From Planctomycetota bacterium (lineage in GTDB: Bacteria > Planctomycetota > Planctomycetia > Pirellulales > Pirellulaceae): 6,164 nt of DNA. The notes beneath the pieces were generated by a model that had not been told where the DNA came from, did no database searches, and saw nothing but the letters and a program-made list of their open reading frames with translations. Positions 1-6,164 of this stretch are shown here, piece after piece (the stretch's first letter is position 1; each line of letters opens with the position of its first letter). The position numbers were made by a program, and so were the translations under genes. The stretch is from NCBI GenBank assembly GCA_023417165.1, contig JAEZGD010000176.1, positions 1 through 6,164 of the forward strand, in the 5' to 3' direction.

Positions 1-87
1 ACTAAAGTCCTCGGCCTGCGCGGAAGCGGCGAGCGACCACCAACCAGCACTGGCCACAACCAGTACCGCCTTCAATTTCACGTTCAT
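1..87 (-). CDS. Secreted protein, N-terminal fragment (signal peptide only)
   Basis: Partial gene. It starts at an ATG at 87 and leaves the window at base 1 after 29 open codons. The residues form a textbook Sec signal peptide: a short basic start (MNVKLK), a hydrophobic core (AVLVVASAGWWSLA), and an Ala-x-Ala site near residues 22-25 (SAQA before EDFS). The mature protein is almost entirely missing, so its function cannot be read. The start lies 21 bases downstream of the stop of the dimethylformamidase-like gene on the same strand, which suggests co-transcription and possibly a joint extracytoplasmic role (inference). There is no clear Shine-Dalgarno before the ATG. Another frame also crosses this region but reads as an Arg-rich shadow, whereas this frame has the ordered n-, h- and c-regions of a signal peptide. 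Confidence 0.72.
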   Translation of the reverse strand, partial: MNVKLKAVLVVASAGWWSLAASAQAEDFS

Positions 88-108
88 AATTCTGTGGGTA
101 AGTGGCGG

Positions 109-1656
109 TTATGCGAGGGCGCGATCTAACAGATTGCGAGTGATCTGCTGCACGCGCGGGTCGGGACCATGCGGTCGACTCCAGTGCGACCAAGGCAGCG
201 TATGCCCTGGCGGCGAACTGAGACCTTGCGCCCAGAAGATCGTCGCTGCGTTAAAGACGAAATTGCCTTTGGGGCCTGGATAAATGGTGGCCGTCCAGTT
301 CGATGGATTAACTCCGCCCTGCCAGGCAGTGCCGCCAGCAACGACTTCCAAGCCGGGAATGTCGGCTGGTTGGCCGTGAAACTCCCAACCGATCAGACCG
401 GGAATGTTATCGCCTTGCTTGACGCCGGTGCCGGCGAACATCCAATGATCCGGTTTGGTAATGATCCAGTCGCCGCCACCGTTGACGGGACGGATATTAC
501 GCGCGCCCATGAGCAGGCCTTCGTCGGGACCGCGATGCTCATAAGGACCAAACTGTTCATGTCGCTCCCGTGCGTACTGGTTCTCTGCGCCGTATGGGCC
601 GCCGCGATGGATAATGCGATTGGACTGCCCACTGCTGCTGTCGCGAAACGGCGTGACCCAGCAAATGCTGTTGCCGGAGAGGAATAGCAGGTTCACTCCT
701 TCGTCGCGCAGCTTCTCGACGCTGCGGAACTGGCGCAGATCCCAGTACTCGTCATGGCCGATGCTGACGAATGCCTTGCACTTCAGGCCGCGATCGGGCT
801 GCAAGAGATCACTGTTCGAGCAATAGGTGACATCATAGCCGTGTTGCTCCAGCCAATAGGCCATCGGAAACTCAAACGGCAGAAACTCGCCAGAGCCAAC
901 CGTAAGCGGGTCGTTAACGACACCTTGATGCTGCGCTTCGCGCCCATAGGGCCGATCAAAGCTCACATCGGCCCATGGCCCCTGCACACCTTTGGGATGC
1001 GTATAGAGCGAGTAATTATTGGGCCACGTGTTATACGCTTGCCAAGTGTTGTCCGAGCATTGAAACAGGATCTCGGCGGGACGATCGTCGCGCACGATAA
1101 AGACAACATAGCTTTGCCAGTAGGCCTCTGCGCCGTCAGGAACCGTCGTTAGCCGCCCCAGATACACGCCGCTGAGCCAGTCCTTAGGAATCGTCAAACG
1201 CACACTGGGCTCCCAGCGGCATTCGTGCAAGTTCTTTTCACTAGGCTTGGGCGTGGGCTGGGTGATGCCATCAAACGGCCCGAGCGTTTGCATCAAGCGA
1301 GCGCCGCGGCCGTCGTAGTAGCCCATGCGAAAGATTTCCAACCGAAACTGTCGCGTTGGACTCGTCGATACAAAGATTTGTAGTTCGTCGCCTGCGGCCA
1401 CGCTTTGATGCGAGCAATAGCCCTCGATCCAGGGCGAACGGAATCCCGCCCCATCGACGCGCACGCGCGTTAGTTGCCAATCGAGCGCGCCGGGTCGTTT
1501 ATTCTCAGCAACAACGGGATTCTCGCGCTGTGCGGTGATCGGGTCTGTATCGGCAGCGGCGGCTGCGCCGGTAACTGCTGACGATAGCGCGCCAGCGGCA
1601 AGAGCAGTGCGCAAGAAATCTCGCCGCGGCAGCGAACCATCAGAGGGCGAAGGCAT
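109..1656 (-). CDS. Tat-exported N,N-dimethylformamidase beta-subunit-like protein
   Basis: Predicted 515-residue exported protein related to the C-terminal domain of the N,N-dimethylformamidase large subunit, an iron-dependent amidohydrolase. Residues 1-36 are a twin-arginine signal: RR at 11-12 in LPRRDFL, an Ala-rich core, and an Ala-x-Ala site near 35. Family blocks visible are RMGYYDGRGAR (about 110-120), TWQAYNTW (204-211), VSFDRPYG (231-238), SIGHDEYW (298-305), LFLSGNSICW (324-333) and GLIGWEFHG (420-428). In the characterised enzyme one Glu and two Tyr bind iron, with a His and another Glu nearby. E303, Y208, Y237, H301 and E425 are my candidate equivalents, assigned by motif rather than alignment. 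The protein is much shorter than the roughly 760-residue enzyme subunit, and no small subunit is visible. The frame also offers TTG at 1665, but GAGG lies 1 base from that codon and 11 bases from the ATG at 1656, so I chose the ATG. The true substrate is unknown; amide hydrolysis is inferred from the family. Confidence 0.88.
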   Translation of the reverse strand: MPSPSDGSLPRRDFLRTALAAGALSSAVTGAAAAADTDPITAQRENPVVAENKRPGALDWQLTRVRVDGAGFRSPWIEGYCSHQSVAAGDELQIFVSTSPTRQFRLEIFRMGYYDGRGARLMQTLGPFDGITQPTPKPSEKNLHECRWEPSVRLTIPKDWLSGVYLGRLTTVPDGAEAYWQSYVVFIVRDDRPAEILFQCSDNTWQAYNTWPNNYSLYTHPKGVQGPWADVSFDRPYGREAQHQGVVNDPLTVGSGEFLPFEFPMAYWLEQHGYDVTYCSNSDLLQPDRGLKCKAFVSIGHDEYWDLRQFRSVEKLRDEGVNLLFLSGNSICWVTPFRDSSSGQSNRIIHRGGPYGAENQYARERHEQFGPYEHRGPDEGLLMGARNIRPVNGGGDWIITKPDHWMFAGTGVKQGDNIPGLIGWEFHGQPADIPGLEVVAGGTAWQGGVNPSNWTATIYPGPKGNFVFNAATIFWAQGLSSPPGHTLPWSHWSRPHGPDPRVQQITRNLLDRALA

Positions 1657-1666
1657 AGTCGTCAAA

Positions 1667-1671
1667 TCCTC
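1667..1671 (-). promoter_or_regulatory. Ribosome binding site deciding the start of the dimethylformamidase-like gene
   Basis: Read on the minus strand this is GAGGA, ending 10 bases before the ATG at 1656. It sits almost against the in-frame TTG at 1665, too close for that codon to be used well. It therefore supports the shorter 515-residue product beginning MPSPSDG. Confidence 0.5.
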
Positions 1672-1725
1672 ATCGTAAGCAGCGGCTCGATCACAACACC
1701 GAACAGCACATCAAGGCGTGCCACT

Positions 1726-1754
1726 AAGATACGTCAGAGAGCGCGCAACCACAA
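1726..1754 (-). promoter_or_regulatory. Possible sigma70-type promoter for the dimethylformamidase-like gene
   Basis: In the 196-base gap between the two Tat-protein genes, the minus strand shows TTGTGG (1754-1749), a 17-base spacer, and TATCTT (1731-1726). The spacing is ideal, but the hexamers match consensus only 3/6 and 4/6. It lies about 70 bases before the ATG at 1656. If real, it would let this gene be expressed separately from the DUF1501 gene upstream. A match this weak can occur by chance. Confidence 0.25.
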
Positions 1755-1852
1755 ACTCGGCGATTGCCATCCCCACGTTAGAGTGTCGGTGTTGCTGTGT
1801 GCCCAAGGACGCACGAAGACGCTGGATAGCCGTTCGTAGCCCCGCTGGCTGA

Positions 1853-3247
1853 CTATACCAGCAACGATTCGAGCACGGTCCCGCGTGAAATCGGGAACGG
1901 ACGACCTTGCACGTCGTGAATCATCGTATCGGGCTCAAAGCCAAGACAGTGAAACACCGTCGCAAGGTAGTCGCAGGGGCGCACGATATCCGAAAGCGGT
2001 TCAGCGGCATGACGATCGCTGGCGCCGTAAACAACACCACCGCGGATGCCGCCGCCAGCCAGTGCGATCGAGAACACTCGTCCCCAATGGTCGCGTCCCG
2101 CCTTGGCGTTGAACTTCGGCGTATGTCCAAATTCGGTAATCATGCAGACCAGCGTTTCGTCGAGCAAACCACGATCCTGCAGATCCAGCAGCAACGCCGA
2201 ATAGACCTGATCGAACTCTGGCATCAGCCAGCCCTTCAGGCTCTCATTGTGCTTCTCGTGCGTATCCCAACCGCCGCCGTTAGGCCGCTTCTTGTCATTG
2301 GATGCCCACTGCACTTGCACCAGCGAAACGCCTGACTCAATCAAGCGCCGCGCCAACAACACACTTTGGCTGAAGATCGTGCGCCCATAGCGATCGCGCG
2401 TCGCATCGGATTCTTGTCCGAGATCGAAGGCAGCCCGCGCGTTGCCGCCTGCGATCAGGTCGATGGCTTGCTGGCGATAGATATCTAAATTCGCTGCCGC
2501 GGCCGTGCGTTCAATACTGTTGGCATGGTCGCCAAACTGCTCGAGCAACGAACGCCGATCTCCCAAACGCAGTGGCGTGATGTCGTCAGCCAATTGGCAG
2601 CCGGGTACGCCAAACTTTTCGTCTGCTGGATTACACTCCAAAAGCCATGGATCGTACTGGCGTCCCAGGAAGCCTGCGTCGGTACCAGGCCATGGGTCTT
2701 GTCCATTGTTGTTAGCAATACGGCGCGGCAGCGCCACCGAAGCAGGTAAGCCACCTTGTGCCGGGCGCAATGCCTGCACGATGCCGCCGACTGCTGGCCA
2801 ATCGTTGGGACGGCCCGGCCTGGCATTCTCGCGATTCAGCGGCGCGTGCGGCACGCCAGTGAGCATCTGATAGCCACTGGTCGAATGCGCGTTATCGCCG
2901 GTAACCATTGAGCGAATGACCGCGATCTTGTCGGTGAGTTGAGCAGTCTTAGGCATCAACTCGCCGACGAAGTAGCCTGGTGTGCGGGTGGGAATCACGC
3001 CGAACTCGCCGCGAATCTCTGCCGGAGCATCGGGCTTGGGATCCCACGATTCGTGCTGAGGAAAACCGCCAGTGACGAACAGTACAATCGCCGACTTCGC
3101 GCGCGGGCGTTGCGTGCTGCCTTGAGCGCGGCGCTGAAGCAACTGCGGTAGCGCGAGACTCCCTAATCCGATGCCGCCGACTCGCAGTAATTCGCGGCGA
3201 GAAATGCTATCGCACATTGGCAAAGAGTTGCCCAGAATTCGCAGCAT
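1853..3247 (-). CDS. Tat-exported DUF1501 family protein
   Basis: Full-length 464-residue DUF1501 protein, a family greatly expanded in planctomycetes and thought to share the alkaline phosphatase/sulfatase-like fold; no reaction is established for most members. The N-terminus (MLRILG, then CDSISRRELLRVGG at 12-25) is the stereotyped planctomycete Tat leader, with twin arginines at 17-18 and a hydrophobic stretch to about 37. The core then shows LFVTGGFPQHESWDPKP (56-72), GDNAHSTSGYQMLTG (117-131), GGWDTHEKH (325-333), MITEFGHTPKFN (369-380) and GRDHWGR (384-390). H121, D328, H330, E372, D386 and H387 are the kind of Asp/His/Glu residues expected around a metal site (inference). The start is ATG at 3247, supported by AGGAG six bases upstream and by the family-typical leader. 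DUF1501 genes usually follow a DUF1549/DUF1553 gene; here 530 non-coding bases lie upstream instead. The next gene downstream is another Tat protein after a 196-base gap. Confidence 0.95.
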   Translation of the reverse strand: MLRILGNSLPMCDSISRRELLRVGGIGLGSLALPQLLQRRAQGSTQRPRAKSAIVLFVTGGFPQHESWDPKPDAPAEIRGEFGVIPTRTPGYFVGELMPKTAQLTDKIAVIRSMVTGDNAHSTSGYQMLTGVPHAPLNRENARPGRPNDWPAVGGIVQALRPAQGGLPASVALPRRIANNNGQDPWPGTDAGFLGRQYDPWLLECNPADEKFGVPGCQLADDITPLRLGDRRSLLEQFGDHANSIERTAAAANLDIYRQQAIDLIAGGNARAAFDLGQESDATRDRYGRTIFSQSVLLARRLIESGVSLVQVQWASNDKKRPNGGGWDTHEKHNESLKGWLMPEFDQVYSALLLDLQDRGLLDETLVCMITEFGHTPKFNAKAGRDHWGRVFSIALAGGGIRGGVVYGASDRHAAEPLSDIVRPCDYLATVFHCLGFEPDTMIHDVQGRPFPISRGTVLESLLV

Positions 3248-3253
3248 GGTTCG

Positions 3254-3258
3254 CTCCT
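3254..3258 (-). promoter_or_regulatory. Ribosome binding site of the DUF1501 gene
   Basis: The minus strand reads AGGAG followed by CGAACC and the ATG at 3247, a near-perfect Shine-Dalgarno with a 6-base spacer. It is the strongest ribosome site in the window and fixes the start upstream of the second in-frame Met (residue 11). Confidence 0.75.
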
Positions 3259-3627
3259 GCGCGCTAATAAGTCGTTGCGAAAGGCCAGCGGTCGAGGTCT
3301 GTTCAATGTCCGAAATTCCGCATGGTGCCGTTCACTTTGTTAGCAATATCCTGCTCCGCTTTGTCGGTATGGTAGCAAGCAGTTCACAATGCCAAGTACC
3401 CAACCGTCAATCCGATGCAGGGGTGTGCCTCAGCCCCTTGCGCCACCTGAGCCGGATTATATCAACACTTGTCGATCTATCCAGTTAAAAAATCCACTCT
3501 TTATCTCACAACCACATTGAGGGGCATGCATACCACCCTGCCCTTTGCCACGTTACGTAGGCATGCCAAAAGCACAAATATCCAGGCTGTTCGTTCGCGC
3601 AGAAGGCGAGCGACGCTAACTCCCAAA

Positions 3628-3661
3628 GCCATCCCATGGCACCGAGCAGTGCCCGCATGGC
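3628..3661. repeat. Two-part inverted repeat (candidate hairpin or operator)
   Basis: The inner arms GGCAC (3638-3642) and GTGCC (3649-3653) enclose the 6-base loop CGAGCA. The outer arms GCCAT (3628-3632) and ATGGC (3657-3661) add five more pairs across an asymmetric internal loop (5 versus 3 bases). The right arm is followed by TTCTT, a weak T-run. It lies about 117 bases before the VOC start codon. It may be a regulator site, a weak terminator for something short, or chance in GC-rich sequence. Confidence 0.3.
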
Positions 3662-3777
3662 TTCTTAACCAAGTAACGTAACGATTCAGCTAGCCTTGGA
3701 GAAATTGTTTGCTGGGCTCTCTAATAGCCAGGAATTCGCCAAGCGCGATATGCAATGGGCCAATCTAGGGTAAGGCT

Positions 3778-4212
3778 ATGACCATTAAACGGATGGATAA
3801 TGTCCTCATCGTTGTTGATGACCTTGAAGCCGTTAAGGCCTTCTTTATCGAGCTGGGCCTCCGACTTGAGGGTGAGACAACCATCGAAGGGCCTTTGGTG
3901 GGCAAACTGATCGGACTCAAGGATGTCCGAGCCACCCTCGCGACGCTGCGCACGCCTGACGGGCAAGGCATTGAGCTGGACAAGTTCCACACGCCTGAAG
4001 CAATTAGGTTTGGGCCCGTCGACGCGCCGGTCAACACGCTGGGCATCCGTCGCATCATGTTCGCCGTTGATGCAATCGACGCTGTTGTCGCCCGGATGTG
4101 CGCCTACGGTGCCGAGCTCATTGGCGAAATGCAGTACGAGGACTCGTACCGGCTAGTTTATATCCGCGGCCCCGAAGGCATCATTGTCGCGCTTGCCGAG
4201 CAACTCCAGTAA
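3778..4212 (+). CDS. VOC family protein (glyoxalase/dioxygenase fold)
   Basis: Complete 144-residue cytoplasmic protein with the two beta-alpha-beta-beta-beta repeats of the vicinal oxygen chelate superfamily. The first half runs from MDNVLIVVDDLEAVKAFF (6-23) through RTPDGQGIELDKF (58-70). The second runs from GIRRIMFAVDAIDAVVARM (89-107) to YEDSYRLVYIRGPEGIIVALAEQ (120-142). The MDN start, RxMF block and LAEQL end match a recurrent uncharacterised VOC subfamily. At positions where metal-using members carry His/Glu/His/Glu I read N8, E66, R92 and A138, so only one ligand remains and classical glyoxalase I chemistry is unlikely (inference). No substrate can be assigned. The ATG is preceded by AGGG with a 7-base spacer (and a closer AAGG). 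There is no signal peptide. The gene is a single unit, divergent from the DUF1501 gene and convergent with the histidine kinase. Confidence 0.92.
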   Translation: MTIKRMDNVLIVVDDLEAVKAFFIELGLRLEGETTIEGPLVGKLIGLKDVRATLATLRTPDGQGIELDKFHTPEAIRFGPVDAPVNTLGIRRIMFAVDAIDAVVARMCAYGAELIGEMQYEDSYRLVYIRGPEGIIVALAEQLQ

Positions 4213-4237
4213 GTCCCGCCAAATAGAAAGCGGGACT
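4212..4237 (+). terminator. Stop-overlapping hairpin, likely terminator between convergent genes
   Basis: A perfect 8-bp inverted repeat, AGTCCCGC (4212-4219) and GCGGGACT (4230-4237), encloses a 10-base A-rich loop. It begins on the last base of the VOC stop codon. It is placed where a terminator belongs, before the tail end of the oppositely oriented kinase gene at 4349. No T-tract follows on either strand, so it does not meet the strict intrinsic-terminator pattern and may instead act as a 3' stabilising or bidirectional stem. Confidence 0.5.
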
Positions 4238-4348
4238 CGGATTAGTAACGATGCGCTCACCGGCATATTGCAAGTCGCTCAACGTCGACTTCGCGGCCCT
4301 CAACTCCACGCCTGGGTATTCACGACAACGCCAAGCCAGCTGGTGCGA

Positions 4349-6164
4349 TCACCCTGTGTTGGCCTTTAACGTCGCCAACAGTTTTTCCAGCGCTGCAGGC
4401 TCAACCGGTTTGGTGATATGCGCATCGAACCCAGCTTCCTGCGACTTGCGGCGGTCCTCATCCTGCCCCCAGCCCGTGAGCGCCACGAGAATGATCCCCT
4501 TGGCCCAAGCCTGCTGCCGGATATGGCGGGCGGTATCGTAACCGTTCAGCTTAGGCATGCCGATGTCCAGCAGTATCATGTCAGGCCGATCCGCCGCAGC
4601 AGCGTCCAACGCTTCCAAGCCATCGTGGGCCGTTTTTGTTTCGTTGCCCATCAGCTTAAGCATCATAGCTAAGCTCACCGCGGCATCCCGGTTATCATCG
4701 ACGACTAAGATACGTCGGCGACTCGGTGATTGCCCGGGCCCGGGTTCGCCCCGCTGAGCCTGCACGATTGAAAGAGCGACCGGCAGGCGGACAACGAACT
4801 CACTTCCCATACCATGGCCGTCGCTGCGGGCCTCGACAGATCCGCCGTGCATTTCAATCAGTCGCTTGACAATGGACAGGCCGATCCCAAGTCCGCCCTG
4901 TGACCGCTCCAAGTTCTGGTCAACCTGAGTAAAGATGTCAAACACTCTCGGGAGCATTTGCGGCGGAATGCCGATACCGTTGTCCCGTATCGAGATGACA
5001 GCGGTAGCGTCGTCACGCCGCACCGTTAGCCGAATTCGCCCGCCCCGCTCGGTGTACTTAGAGGCATTATTAAGAAGGTTAGAGAAGACTTGGGCCAACC
5101 GAGTGATGTCGGCGTCCACAAAGATGGGCCCGGTCGGTACTTCGATTTTTAGATCGTGTCCCTCCTGTTCGATTGCGGGGCGACTCGTCTCCACCGCCTG
5201 CTGAATCGCCTTGGCCAATTCGATTCGCTCCTTACGAAGCGTAATCTTCCCCCGGCTGATGCGACTCAGGTCGAGCAGGTCGTCGATTAAATGGACCATC
5301 TGGCCAAGCTGTCGCTCCATCATGGTGCGCGCTTGCTCTGCCATTTCCTCATTCGGTCCTGTCATCTTTAGAACTTGCAACCCGTTACGAAGTGGAGCCA
5401 GCGGGTTGCGAAGCTCATGTGCGAGCGTCGCCAGGAACTCGTCTTTGCGGCGGTCAGAATCCCGGAGGGCTTGCTCGTACTGAAGTCGTTCGATCGAGTC
5501 AGCGGCGTGGCGGGCGTATAAGTCGAGGAGCCTTTGGTCCCGTTCTGACACACGATGCGGTTCTCGAAAATGGGTCGAAAGCATGCCAACAATCACGCCA
5601 TGGTGGGTCTTTAGCGGCGTAGATTGCACGGCTCGATAGCCTACAGTTGCGGCAATCTGGCGATGCGGCTCGTACTCAGGATCCAGTTCGACGTCTTCAA
5701 TCAGGATTCGCTCACCACTTTTCATGGCCTGAGCGCATGCCGAGCCTTCGTCCATTCGCACCGTGCCGAAATAGCTGAGGAAGTCCTCCCGAAACCCACG
5801 CTGAGCGACGATTTCGAGCGCCCCGATCTGCGGATTAAACAACTGAATATTGCCAAAATCCGCTCCGCACGTGTCGATGGCGTTTTCCAGCACATCCTCC
5901 AGCGACGATGTGAGGTCGCCAGCGGATAATAGCCGACTGCTGAGGGCGTGTAGCCTGTTTGTCGCTTCCAATTCTGCGGCCAGCTTCTCCTCGCTTTGTC
6001 GTACCGCAGCCTCGGCTCGCTTTTGGGCGGTGATGTCACGGGCGATCTTCGAAGCGCCAACTACCCTGCCCTCTGCATCCAAGACGGGCGAGACGGACAG
6101 GGAAATATCGATGCGCCGCCCTTCCTTATCAATCCGCACCGTCTCCCAATGCTCGATGCGATCC
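4349..6164 (-). CDS. PAS-GAF hybrid sensor histidine kinase with C-terminal receiver (5' end outside window)
   Basis: Partial gene: the frame is open to the window edge, with DRIEHWET upstream of the GTG at 6139. That GTG is inside the PAS domain and is not the start. Counting from the first whole codon (6163), 604 residues are visible. They form the end of a PAS/PAC domain (1-47, GASKIARDIT), a helical linker, a GAF domain (about 83-223, with GNIQLFNP and AVQSTPL), and HisKA with phospho-acceptor H249 in LAHELRNPL. HATPase follows with the N-box NLLNNASKYT (362-371), DNGIGI (394-399), DIFTQVDQ and GGLGIGLS (423-430). Last is a receiver (484-598) with D489/D490, phospho-acceptor D533 in LLDIGMP, T563 and K585. 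All catalytic residues are present, so it should autophosphorylate and relay to its own receiver. No transmembrane segment is visible in this part. No separate response regulator or Hpt gene lies in the window, so output and signal are unknown. It converges with the VOC gene, with 136 bases between. Confidence 0.95.
   Translation of the reverse strand, partial: DRIEHWETVRIDKEGRRIDISLSVSPVLDAEGRVVGASKIARDITAQKRAEAAVRQSEEKLAAELEATNRLHALSSRLLSAGDLTSSLEDVLENAIDTCGADFGNIQLFNPQIGALEIVAQRGFREDFLSYFGTVRMDEGSACAQAMKSGERILIEDVELDPEYEPHRQIAATVGYRAVQSTPLKTHHGVIVGMLSTHFREPHRVSERDQRLLDLYARHAADSIERLQYEQALRDSDRRKDEFLATLAHELRNPLAPLRNGLQVLKMTGPNEEMAEQARTMMERQLGQMVHLIDDLLDLSRISRGKITLRKERIELAKAIQQAVETSRPAIEQEGHDLKIEVPTGPIFVDADITRLAQVFSNLLNNASKYTERGGRIRLTVRRDDATAVISIRDNGIGIPPQMLPRVFDIFTQVDQNLERSQGGLGIGLSIVKRLIEMHGGSVEARSDGHGMGSEFVVRLPVALSIVQAQRGEPGPGQSPSRRRILVVDDNRDAAVSLAMMLKLMGNETKTAHDGLEALDAAAADRPDMILLDIGMPKLNGYDTARHIRQQAWAKGIILVALTGWGQDEDRRKSQEAGFDAHITKPVEPAALEKLLATLKANTG

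Larger units (their letters stand above)
3248..3777. other. Divergent intergenic region, no convincing gene
   Basis: This 530-base stretch separates the leftward DUF1501 gene from the rightward VOC gene, so both promoters should be inside it. Reading both strands I found no open frame with protein-like character: those present are short, Arg/Ser-rich and rely on rare starts. There is an A-tract near 3487-3492 (TTAAAAAATCC), the inverted pair GGCATGC (about 3523-3529) and GCATGCC (about 3561-3567), and a two-part dyad at 3628-3661. I could not fit a good -35/-10 pair to either gene. The region could also hold a small RNA or the eroded remains of a gene, but nothing visible proves either. Confidence 0.6.

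Noticed and set aside
2..193. Open frame on the minus strand overlapping the left edge
   Set aside because: It overlaps the 3' end of the dimethylformamidase-like gene in another frame and is Arg-rich. The neighbouring frame starting at 87 has a proper signal peptide and fits the gap.
169..687. 172-codon plus-strand frame
   Set aside because: It lies wholly antisense to the well-supported dimethylformamidase-like gene and shows no recognisable domain; a shadow of GC-rich coding sequence.
754..1152. 132-codon plus-strand frame
   Set aside because: Antisense to the same gene, with no domain and no ribosome site of note.
1656..1665. TTG at 1665 as the start of the dimethylformamidase-like gene
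   Set aside because: The GAGG ribosome motif is only 1 base from this TTG but well placed for the ATG at 1656.
1815..1850. Short repeats TAGCC and AGCC/GGCT downstream of the DUF1501 stop as a terminator
   Set aside because: Arms are only about 4 bases with no T-tract; not distinguishable from chance.
1907..2335. 142-codon plus-strand frame
   Set aside because: Antisense to the DUF1501 gene, whose motifs occupy this region in the correct frame.
3171..3488. 105-codon plus-strand frame reaching into the intergenic region
   Set aside because: It begins antisense to the DUF1501 leader and its intergenic part has no protein-like pattern; Ser/Arg-rich with no domain.
3469..3681. 70-codon plus-strand frame in the intergenic region
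   Set aside because: It uses a TTG start without a ribosome site, is very basic with an Arg run, and resembles translated non-coding sequence.
4935..5483. Two adjacent plus-strand frames of about 90 codons
   Set aside because: Both are antisense to the HisKA/HATPase region of the kinase and are Ser/Arg-rich shadows.

Overview
The window looks like chromosome from a planctomycete, probably of the Pirellulales type. The evidence is a Tat-exported DUF1501 protein with the N-terminus typical of that phylum, a second Tat-exported protein of the N,N-dimethylformamidase beta-subunit-like family, and a PAS-GAF hybrid histidine kinase of a style common in these bacteria. Composition is moderately GC-rich by eye. 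I see no rRNA, tRNA, CRISPR array, transposase or other mobile-element gene.

Left part (1-3247), all on the minus strand. Transcription enters with a DUF1501 protein (1853-3247) that has a strong AGGAG ribosome site. A 196-base gap with a possible promoter follows, then a dimethylformamidase beta-like protein (109-1656). After only 21 bases comes the first 29 codons of a secreted protein (87 down to 1), which runs out of the window. All three carry export signals (two twin-arginine, one Sec-type), so this looks like a small cluster of proteins that act outside the cytoplasm. The last two genes are close enough to share a transcript.

Middle (3248-3777) is a 530-base divergent intergenic region with no convincing gene. 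It must hold the control regions for the DUF1501 gene (leftward) and the VOC gene (rightward), and it contains one two-part inverted repeat.

Right part. A 144-residue VOC (glyoxalase/dioxygenase fold) protein on the plus strand (3778-4212) ends in a perfect 8-bp hairpin that overlaps its stop codon. It converges on a large hybrid histidine kinase on the minus strand (4349 to beyond 6164): PAS tail, GAF, HisKA, HATPase and receiver. The kinase's N-terminus lies outside the window. Nothing in the sequence ties the kinase or the VOC protein functionally to the exported cluster on the left.

I did not find a convincing new multi-gene system. The most useful leads are the compact Tat-exported dimethylformamidase-like protein with its secreted neighbour, the DUF1501 gene without its usual upstream partner, and a VOC protein that lacks most canonical metal ligands.
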